Below, one piece after another: positions 28,568 through 37,336 of a stretch of 64,000 nt of DNA (the stretch's first letter is position 1; the number at the start of each line of letters is the position of its first letter). The translations under genes were made by a program, and so were the position numbers. The notes beneath the pieces are model-generated. The model ran no database searches. It was given only the letters and a program-made list of their open reading frames with translations, and was not told where the DNA came from. Source of the stretch: Sulfitobacter sp. JL08 (GTDB taxonomy: Bacteria; Pseudomonadota; Alphaproteobacteria; Rhodobacterales; Rhodobacteraceae). The stretch spans positions 3,348,001 to 3,412,000 of the forward strand of contig NZ_CP025815.1 in the NCBI RefSeq assembly GCF_003352045.1, read 5' to 3'.

Positions 28568-31500
28568 ATGCCGAAGAGAACCGACATCAAGTCGATTATG
28601 ATCATCGGAGCAGGGCCAATCGTAATCGGACAGGCCTGCGAATTCGACTATTCCGGCGCGCAAGCCTGCAAGGCCCTGCGCGAAGAAGGGTATCGGGTTA
28701 TTCTGGTCAATTCCAACCCGGCCACCATCATGACAGATCCGGGCATGGCGGATGCCACTTATATCGAACCGATCACCCCCGAGATTGTGGCCAAGATCAT
28801 CGAAAAGGAACGCCCTGATGCATTGCTGCCCACGATGGGCGGGCAGACCGGGCTAAACACTGCGCTTGCACTGGAAGAAATGGGTGTGCTGGCCAAGTAC
28901 AACGTCGAAATGATCGGCGCCAAGCGCGAAGCCATCGAAATGGCCGAAGACCGCAAATTGTTTCGCGAAGCAATGGATCGTCTGGGCATTGAAAATCCCA
29001 AAGCCACCATCGCAACCGCGCCTAAAAAGGCCGATGGATCCAAGGATCTGGCCGCTGGGGTGCGCATTGCGCTGGAAGCGCTGGATGACATCGGCCTACC
29101 GGCCATTATCCGTCCTGCCTTTACCATGGGCGGTTCGGGCGGCGGTGTGGCCTACAACCGCGACGATTACGAATTTTACTGCCGTTCGGGCATGGATGCA
29201 TCGCCTGTCGGGCAAATCCTGATCGATGAATCCCTGCTGGGCTGGAAAGAATTCGAAATGGAGGTGGTGCGCGATACAGCCGACAACGCCATCATCATCT
29301 GTTCCATCGAAAACGTCGATCCGATGGGCGTGCATACCGGCGACTCGATCACCGTTGCGCCAGCACTTACGCTGACCGACAAGGAATACCAGATCATGCG
29401 CAATCACTCGATTGCCGTGCTGCGCGAGATTGGCGTGGAAACCGGCGGATCGAACGTGCAATGGGCCGTCAACCCGGTGGATGGTCGTATGGTTGTGATC
29501 GAAATGAACCCGCGGGTGTCCCGCTCCTCCGCGCTGGCCTCAAAGGCAACGGGATTTCCGATTGCCAAGGTCGCGGCCAAACTGGCCGTCGGCTATACGC
29601 TGGACGAGTTGGACAACGATATCACCAAAGTCACGCCTGCCAGCTTTGAACCGACGATCGACTACGTCGTGACCAAAATTCCGCGCTTTGCATTCGAAAA
29701 ATTCCCCGGATCAGAACCGCACCTGACCACGGCGATGAAATCCGTCGGCGAAGCCATGTCGATCGGGCGCACAATTCATGAATCCATGCAAAAGGCGCTG
29801 GCCTCGATGGAAACCGGCCTGACCGGATTTGATGAGATTGACATACCCGGCGCACCTGATCCTGCCGCCATCACCAAAGCGCTGAGCCAGCAAACGCCAG
29901 ATCGCATCCGGGTTATCGCGCAAGCCATGCGTTTGGGAACCTCTGATCAGGATATCCATGCGGTTACGATGTTTGATCCGTGGTTTCTGGCGCGCATTCG
30001 CGAAATCATCGATGAAGAGGCCAAAGTGCGCGAAAACGGCCTGCCCGATGACGAACAGGGCCTGCGCCACCTCAAGATGATGGGATTCACCGATGCACGC
30101 CTTGCCAAGCTGGCAGGCAAATCCGAACAGGCGGTGCGCAAGGCGCGCAGCGCTGCGGGCGTTGTCGCCTGCTTTAAACGGATCGATACCTGCGCTGCCG
30201 AATTCGAGGCGCAGACCCCGTACATGTATTCGACCTACGAAACGCCCGTGTTCGGAGAAGTCGAATGCGAGGCGCGCCCGTCGGACCGGAAAAAAGTGGT
30301 CATTCTGGGTGGTGGACCCAACCGGATCGGCCAAGGGATCGAATTCGATTACTGCTGCGTCCATGCATGTTATGCGCTGACCGATGCCGGTTACGAAACC
30401 ATCATGGTCAATTGCAATCCGGAAACAGTATCGACTGATTATGACACATCTGACCGGCTTTATTTCGAGCCGCTGACCTTTGAACATGTGATGGAAATCC
30501 TGCGGGTCGAACAGGAAAACGGCACGTTGCACGGCGTGATCGTGCAATTCGGTGGCCAGACACCTTTGAAACTTGCAAATGCGTTGCAAGACGAAGGCAT
30601 CCCGATCCTTGGGACAACCCCCGATGCCATTGATCTGGCGGAAGACCGCGAACGTTTCCAGCAACTGGTGCAAGGGCTTGGCCTGAAGCAACCGCATAAC
30701 GGCATCGCATCAACCGATGCTCAGGCCTTTGAAATCGCAAAAGATATCGGGTTTCCTCTGGTCATCCGCCCCTCTTACGTTCTGGGCGGGCGTGCGATGG
30801 AGATCGTGCGCGATCAGGCACAGCTGGAACGCTATATTTCCGAAGCTGTGGTTGTTTCGGGGTCCAGCCCCGTGCTGTTGGACAGCTATCTGTCCGGCGC
30901 TGTGGAATGCGATGTTGATGCGATCTGTGACGGCACTGACGTGCATGTCGCCGGTATCATGCAACATATCGAAGAGGCGGGCGTTCATTCTGGCGACAGC
31001 GCCTGTTCACTGCCGCCCTATTCGCTGGCCCCCGACATCATTGCCGAATTGCACAATCAGACACATGCGCTGGCCCGTGCGCTGAATGTTGTCGGCCTGA
31101 TGAATATCCAGTTCGCTGTCAAGGACGGCGAAGTGTATCTGATCGAGGTGAACCCGCGTGCAAGCCGGACCGTTCCGTTTGTCGCCAAGGCCACGGATTC
31201 CGCCATTGCCTCTATCGCGGCGCGGATCATGGCGGGCGAAAAGCTGGCCGATTTCCCGCAACGCGCGCCCTATGATGCCAATGCCGCTTATGATGACGTG
31301 TTGCCGCTGGGCGACCCGCTCAGCCTTGCCGATCCCAACATGCCGTGGTTTTCGGTGAAAGAGGCCGTTCTGCCCTTTGCCCGCTTTCCCGGCGTCGATA
31401 CAATTCTGGGCCCGGAAATGCGCAGCACCGGCGAAGTGATGGGCTGGGATCGCGATTTCCCGCGCGCGTTTCTCAAGGCGCAGATGGGCGCAGGCATGAG

Positions 31501-31900
31501 CCTGCCAACATCGGGCTGTGCGTTTCTGTCGATCAAGGACGCCGACAAGACACCGGATATGCTTGAGGCGGCACAAATCCTGACCGGCCTTGGCTTTAGC
31601 CTTGTCGCCACACGTGGCACCCAAAGCTGGCTGGCGGAACAGGGCGTGGAGTGCAGCGTCGTCAACAAGGTCTACGAAGGCCGCCCGGACATCGTTGACA
31701 TGATGAAGGATGGCCGTGTCCAACTGGTGATGAACTCGACCGAGGGCGCGCAGGCGGTCGAGGATTCCAAATCCATCCGCTCGGTCGCATTGTTTGACCG
31801 CATCCCCTATTTCACCACGGCGGCCGGTTCACACGCTGCCGCGCTGGCAATCCGCGCACAGGCGGACGGGGATGTTGGCGTGAAGCCGTTGCAGGGCTGA
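28568..31900 (+). CDS. carB: Carbamoyl-phosphate synthase large subunit
   Basis: A 1110-residue synthetase that makes carbamoyl phosphate for arginine and pyrimidine synthesis, with ammonia supplied by CarA. Two homologous ATP-grasp halves are visible: the first begins [23 protein letters not shown], the second [22 protein letters not shown] near residue 577. An MGS-like allosteric domain forms the end ([19 protein letters not shown]). It is some 35 residues longer than the E. coli enzyme, with extra sequence in the first half ([13 protein letters not shown]), as in other alphaproteobacteria. carA is not adjacent. The ATG at 28568 gives the family N-terminus. Confidence 0.96.
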   Translation: MPKRTDIKSIMIIGAGPIVIGQACEFDYSGAQACKALREEGYRVILVNSNPATIMTDPGMADATYIEPITPEIVAKIIEKERPDALLPTMGGQTGLNTALALEEMGVLAKYNVEMIGAKREAIEMAEDRKLFREAMDRLGIENPKATIATAPKKADGSKDLAAGVRIALEALDDIGLPAIIRPAFTMGGSGGGVAYNRDDYEFYCRSGMDASPVGQILIDESLLGWKEFEMEVVRDTADNAIIICSIENVDPMGVHTGDSITVAPALTLTDKEYQIMRNHSIAVLREIGVETGGSNVQWAVNPVDGRMVVIEMNPRVSRSSALASKATGFPIAKVAAKLAVGYTLDELDNDITKVTPASFEPTIDYVVTKIPRFAFEKFPGSEPHLTTAMKSVGEAMSIGRTIHESMQKALASMETGLTGFDEIDIPGAPDPAAITKALSQQTPDRIRVIAQAMRLGTSDQDIHAVTMFDPWFLARIREIIDEEAKVRENGLPDDEQGLRHLKMMGFTDARLAKLAGKSEQAVRKARSAAGVVACFKRIDTCAAEFEAQTPYMYSTYETPVFGEVECEARPSDRKKVVILGGGPNRIGQGIEFDYCCVHACYALTDAGYETIMVNCNPETVSTDYDTSDRLYFEPLTFEHVMEILRVEQENGTLHGVIVQFGGQTPLKLANALQDEGIPILGTTPDAIDLAEDRERFQQLVQGLGLKQPHNGIASTDAQAFEIAKDIGFPLVIRPSYVLGGRAMEIVRDQAQLERYISEAVVVSGSSPVLLDSYLSGAVECDVDAICDGTDVHVAGIMQHIEEAGVHSGDSACSLPPYSLAPDIIAELHNQTHALARALNVVGLMNIQFAVKDGEVYLIEVNPRASRTVPFVAKATDSAIASIAARIMAGEKLADFPQRAPYDANAAYDDVLPLGDPLSLADPNMPWFSVKEAVLPFARFPGVDTILGPEMRSTGEVMGWDRDFPRAFLKAQMGAGMSLPTSGCAFLSIKDADKTPDMLEAAQILTGLGFSLVATRGTQSWLAEQGVECSVVNKVYEGRPDIVDMMKDGRVQLVMNSTEGAQAVEDSKSIRSVALFDRIPYFTTAAGSHAAALAIRAQADGDVGVKPLQG

Positions 31901-32064
31901 TTTGAACTCTGCAAACGTTTGGTCTTTGCCGGTCTGCGGAATTATCCGCAGTCAGGTTCGGTTCTGTGCCCCGTAAATTACACGCGCAAGACTTTGCCGA
32001 GCCCTATCCGCTTTTTCAAAACCCATGCTAAACTGCTTTGTGTCACTTCAAAGGAGTTTTCCCA

Positions 32065-32358
32065 ATGCGCCCGTTTCTTGCCTTGCCTGTTGCCTTGCTT
32101 GTCGCTGCCTGCGCGCAGGAACCAACCCCGCCGCCTGAAACGACCCTGCCCTTTTTTGGCGACGGGTACCGGTTTAGCGGGGATGCCTGCCGCCGCATCG
32201 GCGAGGACGCGTATACCAACCAGTTTCTTGACGATGCGGCAGATTTTGTTGGTTGCCCGGAAACAACTGAAAATCTGGGCGTCTTTGTCACCGACACCGG
32301 CGCCATCGAAGTGGCGCGGCGCGATGGGTATGTGCTGTATTCCGTGCCAACCAGATAG
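32065..32358 (+). CDS. Small lipoprotein, unknown
   Basis: A 97-residue protein with a lipoprotein signal ending LLVAAC at residue 16, followed by a Pro-rich linker (QEPTPPPETT). The mature domain has GYRFSGDACRRIGEDAYTNQFLDDAADFVGC and an LGVFVTDTGAIEVARRDGYVLYSVP end, so two cysteines could form a disulfide. AAGGAG lies nine bases before the ATG. The family is not known to me. It ends before a bidirectional hairpin. Confidence 0.8.
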   Translation: MRPFLALPVALLVAACAQEPTPPPETTLPFFGDGYRFSGDACRRIGEDAYTNQFLDDAADFVGCPETTENLGVFVTDTGAIEVARRDGYVLYSVPTR

Positions 32359-32372
32359 CGGCTGACGAAAAA

Positions 32373-32398
32373 AAGGGCCGCCCACTGGGGCAGCCCTT
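32373..32398. terminator. Bidirectional hairpin terminator
   Basis: AAGGGC pairs with GCCCTT, and an inner GCCC/GGGC continues the stem after one mismatch around a four-base loop. It is preceded by a run of A and followed by TTGTTCTAATT, so it can serve the lipoprotein gene and, on the other strand, the VPLPA-CTERM gene. Confidence 0.65.
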
Positions 32399-32422
32399 GT
32401 TCTAATTCTATGGCAATCGCGT

Positions 32423-33133
32423 TTACGCGGCCTTGCGGCGCTTGCGGGCTGCGACCAATCCACCGACCGCTGCGATCAGCATGATGCCACTGGCCGGAAG
32501 CGGCACAGGCGACACGGTGACAAGGTTCTGCTTGCGCGCGCTGCCCTGGCCCATGCTTTCAAGGAACGTCAGGCGCCAGCGGTCGCCGCCAATGTAGTTT
32601 TGGGCCGCCGTCAGGAATTCACCTGCAATATCTTCGACCGCATCGCTTGCGCTGGCCTGGAAAGCACCGGTTTCGATGTCGTAGTCGGTGTCATACACCA
32701 GTTCCCACAATGCCAGTTGGAACCCGGCGGTTGTATCACGATCCGTCGTAACCAGAGGATTGCCGTAATTGGCATTAAACATCGCCTGAATGCGCGCGAT
32801 ACCGGCGTTCATCAGGTTCACGCCACCGTTCTGGAACGGGCTGGACGTGTGCATATAGTCATGCGACCCGCTTGTGCCCAAGAAGGCGCCAAGATCCAGA
32901 CACCACGCGATAAAGCTGCTGCCAAGACCGCCGGTCGTGTCGTTCATATCGAACCCGCCGGCAGAAACATTTGTCAGGTTGTTCGCAACCGTAACCGGAA
33001 CCGCATCAAGCGTGACCGTGCGATAGCCAGCGGCAGACCCGTTATATTCAAGTGTGGAGATTGTGCCGGCCCAGGCTGTTGTTGAAATCAGGGCGGCCAC
33101 AGCCGTCGATGCGGCAAACTTCATAATACTCAT
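32423..33133 (-). CDS. VPLPA-CTERM sorting domain-containing exported protein
   Basis: A 236-residue secreted protein. A signal peptide ends at TTAWA (about residue 22). The last 27 residues are a tripartite sorting signal: VPLPASG, a hydrophobic helix (IMLIAAVGGLVAA) and a basic RKRRKAA tail, which is the VPLPA-CTERM form seen in Rhodobacteraceae and processed by an exosortase-like enzyme. The mature part has FIAWCLDLGAFLG and FQLALWELVYDTDYD motifs common to PEP-CTERM surface proteins. AAAGGA precedes the ATG. Sorting machinery is not in the window. A CtrA-like box lies about 140 bases upstream. Confidence 0.9.
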   Translation of the reverse strand: MSIMKFAASTAVAALISTTAWAGTISTLEYNGSAAGYRTVTLDAVPVTVANNLTNVSAGGFDMNDTTGGLGSSFIAWCLDLGAFLGTSGSHDYMHTSSPFQNGGVNLMNAGIARIQAMFNANYGNPLVTTDRDTTAGFQLALWELVYDTDYDIETGAFQASASDAVEDIAGEFLTAAQNYIGGDRWRLTFLESMGQGSARKQNLVTVSPVPLPASGIMLIAAVGGLVAARKRRKAA

Positions 33134-33460
33134 AACACTAATCCTTTGACACTCATTACCAAAGCAAACGCAAACGAATCGAATGCTCTAACGCTTATTT
33201 ATATCCGTGCTGTTCCTGAAAAAGAAGCATTTGTGTTCCAAATATGGCGAAATGATGTGCTATTTTCGCCCAATTAACCATCTATTAATACTCAATAAAT
33301 GCCTGATGCAAAAACTGTCTCTGGAAGCGACACAATAAGGCTTCTGCGCACGCGCCGACCCAAACGTGACCACTCGGCGAACACCACCGCCGGGCCAACG
33401 CAACTTGCGCCCCCCAGACAGGGGCATTACTCTGCCTGAAACTCACGCAAGGGCCACTTC
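33134..33460. other. AT-rich divergent intergenic region
   Basis: These 327 bases separate the VPLPA-CTERM gene and the KAS III-like gene, which point away from each other. The half nearest the VPLPA gene is clearly AT-richer than its surroundings. It contains the CtrA-like box at 33274-33288. No ORF or terminator is convincing. Confidence 0.6.
33274..33288 (+). promoter_or_regulatory. CtrA-like binding site
   Basis: The sequence TTAACCATCTATTAA is an exact TTAA-N7-TTAA, and its first eight bases TTAACCAT equal the CtrA half-site described in Caulobacter. It lies about 140 bases before the VPLPA-CTERM start and 173 bases before the KAS III-like start. A chance match in AT-rich DNA cannot be excluded. 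Confidence 0.55.
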
Positions 33461-34585
33461 ATGTACAAAGCTGCCATTACCGGCACCGGGGTGTTCACCC
33501 CCAGTGAAATCATCACCAATGCCGAACTGGTGGCCGCCTTTAACGCCTATGCGGACCTGTTCAATGTCCGACACGCAGATGAGATTGCGGCCGGCACGAC
33601 AGAGGCCAAGGAACATTCTTCCGAAGAGTTCATTGTAAAGGCCAGCGGCATCAAACAGCGCTACGTGATCGACAAGTCGGGCGTTCTGGATCCCGAGATC
33701 ATGCACCCGCTGCTGCGCCAGCGCAGCGATGAAGAACCATCCCTGATGGCGGAAATGGGCGTTGATGCCGCGCAAAAAGCGCTGGCTCAGGCGGGTCGAT
33801 CCGCATCCGAAGTCGATCTGGTCATTTGCGCCGCTTCGAATATGGAACGCGCCTATCCGGCCATTGCGGTCGAAATCCAGAACCTGCTTGGCTGTGCCGG
33901 TTTTGCCTTTGACATGAATGTCGCGTGTTCATCTGCAACCTTCGGAATTCAGGCCGCTGCGGACATGATCAAATCCGGCAGCATCCGCAGCGCACTGGTC
34001 ATCAACCCCGAGATTTGCAGCGCCCATCTTGAATGGCGCGACCGCGATTGCCATTTCATTTTTGGCGATGTCGCGACGGCCACCTTGATTGAACGCGCCG
34101 ACCTGGCGGGCGGCCCCTGCTTCGAGATCATCTCGACCCGCTGCGCCACTGAATTTTCCAACAACATCCGCAACAACAACGGCTTTTTGCGCCGCTCGCG
34201 CCCCGATGGCACAAAAGACAGGCGCGACATGCAATTCATGCAGAACGGCCGCAAAGTGTTCAAGGAAGTGCTGCCCATGGTCAGCGCGCACATCGCGGCC
34301 CACATGGACGCCGAAAACATAAAAGCATCTGATCTTAAACGGCTTTGGCTGCATCAGGCCAACAAAACGATGAATGATTTCATCGGCAAGAAAGTATTGG
34401 GCCGCGCGCCGGAACCGGGCGAACAGCCCAACATCCTGCAAGACTACGCCAATACATCATCGGCCGGTTCCATCATCGCCTTTTCGAAATTCTCTAACGA
34501 TCTGGCGGATGGTGATCTGGGCGTGATCTGTTCTTTCGGCGCAGGCTATTCGGTCGGGTCGGTCATCGTGAAACGCCGCGACTGA
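33461..34585 (+). CDS. Beta-ketoacyl-ACP synthase III-like enzyme
   Basis: A 374-residue thiolase-fold protein of the FabH type. The catalytic triad is intact: Cys156 in NVACSSATFG, His298 in LWLHQANKTMND and Asn331 in DYANTSSAGS. It is about 50 residues longer than E. coli FabH, with extra sequence in the N-terminal part (AGTTEAKEHSSEEFIVKASG) and after residue 210. Such long KAS III homologues condense acyl-CoA or acyl-ACP with malonyl-ACP, but some make specialised lipids or signals; the canonical fabH with plsX is not here. It stands alone, ten bases from a convergent gene. Confidence 0.87.
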   Translation: MYKAAITGTGVFTPSEIITNAELVAAFNAYADLFNVRHADEIAAGTTEAKEHSSEEFIVKASGIKQRYVIDKSGVLDPEIMHPLLRQRSDEEPSLMAEMGVDAAQKALAQAGRSASEVDLVICAASNMERAYPAIAVEIQNLLGCAGFAFDMNVACSSATFGIQAAADMIKSGSIRSALVINPEICSAHLEWRDRDCHFIFGDVATATLIERADLAGGPCFEIISTRCATEFSNNIRNNNGFLRRSRPDGTKDRRDMQFMQNGRKVFKEVLPMVSAHIAAHMDAENIKASDLKRLWLHQANKTMNDFIGKKVLGRAPEPGEQPNILQDYANTSSAGSIIAFSKFSNDLADGDLGVICSFGAGYSVGSVIVKRRD

Positions 34586-34594
34586 CGTACAGGG

Positions 34595-35053
34595 TCAGCC
34601 GCTTTCTTCTTCCAGGTGCAACTTCATATCGATCAGAACCTGTTGCAGCATCGACGTTTCTTTCAGCAAACGCTTGGCTTCGTTGATGGTGATAATCCCG
34701 TCTTCGATGGATTGCTGGTACTCGGCCATCAGCATCGCAAAGCGCTGGCTTAACGCGATGACATCCGTATTGATCCCGCCTTTGCGTTGTTCATTGGGAC
34801 GCCTGTCATCATAAGACAGGGTAATCCCTTTCAGTTCGGCCAGTGCCGAAGTGACATGAGGATAGGCCGATGCCTCTTCCAGCAGGGCAACGGCATCAAT
34901 TGGCATAAACCGGTCCGCGTGTTCGGGATTGTCTGAATAATAGCGCCCCAATGTCGCCTTGGATTTTCCTGTTAAGGTGCAGGCGGGTTCAATTCCCACA
35001 TCTTTCACCAAAGCTTCTGTGTGCTTTTTCAGATAACTGCCAATACCGGCCAT
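34595..35053 (-). CDS. Phage regulatory CII-like protein (tentative)
   Basis: A 152-residue protein. The N-terminal 50 residues resemble a helix-turn-helix (LTGKSKATLGRYYSDN), followed by a variable segment and a helical C-terminus with SIEDGIITINEAKRLLKE, which resembles the phage-regulatory CII/CP76 family's DGxITxxE pattern. This assignment is by pattern memory only. No phage genes are nearby. The ATG at 35053 has a modest GGGAG upstream (ACAGGGAGCG); an upstream in-frame start at 35119 is less likely. The function is probably transcriptional regulation. Confidence 0.55.
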   Translation of the reverse strand: MAGIGSYLKKHTEALVKDVGIEPACTLTGKSKATLGRYYSDNPEHADRFMPIDAVALLEEASAYPHVTSALAELKGITLSYDDRRPNEQRKGGINTDVIALSQRFAMLMAEYQQSIEDGIITINEAKRLLKETSMLQQVLIDMKLHLEEESG

Positions 35054-35204
35054 ACAACGCTCCCTGTTACAACCCCGATACAAGACCCCAAGCGGGGAAA
35101 CCGTAAAGTCTTTTCCCATTAATCTGTTTCAAGGGAAATGTCATTTATAAACCGTCCCATAGGTTTTCGGGAAGGTACGAGTTGCCGGTGCCCACTACAT
35201 CGGT

Positions 35205-35441
35205 TTCAGGGTGGGGCCCGTCGCGTTACCTGTTTGTAAGGGTCGGCATGTCCGGCTTTTGGGCAGGTGATGCGCGGGTCTATTGAACCAGAGACGTTTC
35301 CTTGCATCCGGCGGTTCCTGCCGGTGTCCCCCTTGGATGCGTTGTTTGGTGACAATAGAGTTTGTAACGGTTCTGTTCCCATCGCATTTTGCGACACCAG
35401 CATCGGCCCCACCCTGGATAGACTTGCCGGGCGGGGCCGAT
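35205..35441 (+). ncRNA. Highly structured leader or small RNA upstream of tdk
   Basis: No protein gene is seen in 35054-35457. Nested complementary segments form a long rod: CAGGGTGGGGCC (35207-35218) pairs perfectly with GGCCCCACCCTG (35405-35416), then GTCG/CGAC, CGTTAC/GTAACG (35224-35229 with 35364-35369), TCTATTG/CAATAGA (35279-35285 with 35353-35359) and GCATCC/GGATGC (35304-35309 with 35335-35340). The 3' strand of the outer helix can instead pair downstream, ATCGGCCCC (35402-35410) with GGGGCCGAT (35433-35441), 16 bases before the tdk ATG. Two mutually exclusive folds suggest a regulatory leader; a free RNA such as a 6S-like molecule is the alternative. Confidence 0.55.
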
Positions 35442-35457
35442 CATCGTAACTGGGCGC

Positions 35458-36045
35458 ATGGCCAAGCTGTATTTTCATTTTTCCACCATGAATGCCGGTA
35501 AATCGACGGTTCTGTTGCAGGCTGCGCATAACTATCGCGAGCGCGGTATGCAGACCTATCTTTTGACCGCCCAGTTCGACAAACGCGCCGGAGAGGGACG
35601 AATCGCATCGCGGATCGGCATAGGAGAACCTGCAGACACATTTGCTCCGGGCGAAGATCTGTTTGCGAAACTGCAATCACGGATGCAATTCGGCCCCGTT
35701 GCCTGCGTGTTTGTGGACGAAGCCCAGTTTCTTGAGAAAGATCAGGTGTGGCAACTGGCCCGTGCCGTCGACGATCTGAACGTGCCGGTCATGTGCTACG
35801 GGCTGCGGGTCGATTTTCGCGGCGCGCTGTTTCCCGGTTCTGCCGAATTGCTGGCCCTGTCTGACGAAATGCGTGAAGTGCGCACCATCTGCCATTGCGG
35901 AAAAAAGGCAACGATGGTGATCCGGCAGGACGCAAACGGTAAGGTAGTGACCGACGGGGCACAGGTACAGATCGGCGGAAATGAAACCTATGTGTCGCTG
36001 TGCCGACGACATTGGCGCGCCGCCACCGGCGACGCACCTGTCTGA
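35458..36045 (+). CDS. tdk: Thymidine kinase (class II)
   Basis: A 195-residue enzyme that phosphorylates thymidine for salvage. The P-loop is STMNAGKST near residues 9-17, the Walker-B-like segment is VFVDEAQFL, and the lid/zinc region has CHCG and CRRH pairs. Length matches the E. coli enzyme (about 205). There is no clear Shine-Dalgarno before the ATG; the upstream region is instead filled by the structured RNA. It converges with the 2-hydroxyacid dehydrogenase two bases later. Confidence 0.94.
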   Translation: MAKLYFHFSTMNAGKSTVLLQAAHNYRERGMQTYLLTAQFDKRAGEGRIASRIGIGEPADTFAPGEDLFAKLQSRMQFGPVACVFVDEAQFLEKDQVWQLARAVDDLNVPVMCYGLRVDFRGALFPGSAELLALSDEMREVRTICHCGKKATMVIRQDANGKVVTDGAQVQIGGNETYVSLCRRHWRAATGDAPV

Positions 36046-36047
36046 TG

Positions 36048-36998
36048 TCACACCGGATTTGGCAGCGGCTTGCCGTCTTTGAACGCGCGTAGATTATCCA
36101 CCACCATCATCCCCATCGATACACGCACCTCGAGTGCCGATGTCCCGAGATGCGGCAGCAGAACCGCGTTTTCCAACGCGATCAGCGCTTTGGGCACCTT
36201 GGGTTCGAATTCATAAACATCAAGCCCGGCACCGGCGATCTGGCCGTCCTCTAGCGCTGTAATCAAAGCGTTTTCGTCGATCACGTCACCGCGGGCAATG
36301 TTGATCAGATGTGCGCTGGACCGCATTGCCTGAAGAATGTTCCCATCAACCAGATGATGTGTTGCGGCCCCCGCCGGTACAGCCAGCACCAGAACATCAA
36401 CCTGCGCGGCCAGATCTGTCAGAGTGGCGATACGTTCTGCCGGAAAACTCAGCGTTTTTTCGCTTCGGTTGAAATATTTTACCTGCATTCCGAACCCGAA
36501 ATGGCAGCGTTGCGAAATAGCCTGACCGATCCGGCCCATGCCGACGATACCAACGGTTTTTCCGCTCAGGTGAAGCCCCAGCATCTGTGTCGGGTGCCAG
36601 CCTTCCCATTGACCAGATCGCACAAGCCGTTCGCCTTCGCCCGCGCGTCTTGCAGCCATCAGCATCAGTGTCATCGCGATATCGGCGGTGGCATCGGTGA
36701 CAGCCCCCGGCGTGTTGGACACCAGCACACCAGCCGCTCTGGCGGCACTTACATCCAGATGGTTGTATCCGACACCGAAATTGGCCAGCAACCGGCAGCG
36801 GGGCGTTGGAACATCGGCAAAAACCTCGGCCGAGAACAAATCTCCCAATGTTGGCATGACCGCGTCGTAATCGGTTAAAGCCTTGCGCAGTTCATCAGGT
36901 GTCAGGGGTGTGGTTTGCGCCCGCACGGCCACGTTGAAATCCGGCTCGAGCGCATCCAGAACCGCCGAAGGCAACGGGCGAGATATCAAGATATCCAT
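36048..36998 (-). CDS. D-2-hydroxyacid dehydrogenase (glyoxylate/hydroxypyruvate reductase-like)
   Basis: A 316-residue NAD(P)-dependent dehydrogenase. The nucleotide-binding GMGRIG motif lies near residue 150; the catalytic Arg is in NIARGDVID (about 235), the Glu in the YEFEPKVP region and the His in LLPHLGTS (about 283). The substrate-side GVGYNHLDVSAARAAGV pattern fits glyoxylate/hydroxypyruvate reductases (GhrB/GRHPR). Its ATG overlaps the csaA stop by one base, so it is the last gene of a proC-csaA-dehydrogenase run. Confidence 0.88.
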   Translation of the reverse strand: MDILISRPLPSAVLDALEPDFNVAVRAQTTPLTPDELRKALTDYDAVMPTLGDLFSAEVFADVPTPRCRLLANFGVGYNHLDVSAARAAGVLVSNTPGAVTDATADIAMTLMLMAARRAGEGERLVRSGQWEGWHPTQMLGLHLSGKTVGIVGMGRIGQAISQRCHFGFGMQVKYFNRSEKTLSFPAERIATLTDLAAQVDVLVLAVPAGAATHHLVDGNILQAMRSSAHLINIARGDVIDENALITALEDGQIAGAGLDVYEFEPKVPKALIALENAVLLPHLGTSALEVRVSMGMMVVDNLRAFKDGKPLPNPV

Positions 36999-37336
36999 CA
37001 GTGCATCCGCGCGCCCAAGGGGACGTCCTTGTCCGGCGCGATCAGAACAATATCCCCGTTATTGTCCGATACGCCCAGCACCAGTACCTCCGATCTGACC
37101 GGTCCGATCTGGCGGGGCGGAAAATTGACCACGGCCATGACCGATTTCCCGATCAGGGTGTCGGGATCATAGTGCTTTGTGATCTGGGCCGAACTTTTTC
37201 GTTCGCCGATCTCTTCGCCGAAATCAATCCACAGCTTGAAAGCCGGTTTGCGCGCTTCGGGAAAGGGTTCGGCGCGCACGATGCGACCGACGCGAATATC
37301 CACTTTCAGGAAGTCTTCAAAATCAATCTCAGCCAC
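36998..37336 (-). CDS. csaA: CsaA-like tRNA-binding protein
   Basis: A 112-residue single-domain OB-fold protein of the EMAP-II/Trbp111/CsaA type: FEDFLKVDIRVGRIVRAEPFPEARKPAFKLWIDFG, then SSAQITKHYDPDTLIGKSVMAVVNFPPRQIG. CsaA has been described as a secretion-linked chaperone and tRNA-binding protein. The start is GTG at 37336, chosen because GGAG lies seven bases upstream and because the domain begins there; it overlaps the proC stop by eight bases. An ATG at 37411 would add residues absent from the family. Confidence 0.9.
   Translation of the reverse strand: MAEIDFEDFLKVDIRVGRIVRAEPFPEARKPAFKLWIDFGEEIGERKSSAQITKHYDPDTLIGKSVMAVVNFPPRQIGPVRSEVLVLGVSDNNGDIVLIAPDKDVPLGARMH

Noticed and set aside
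34595-35053. A prophage around the CII-like gene
   Set aside because: No integrase, portal, capsid or other phage genes, and no att-like repeats, were seen on either side.
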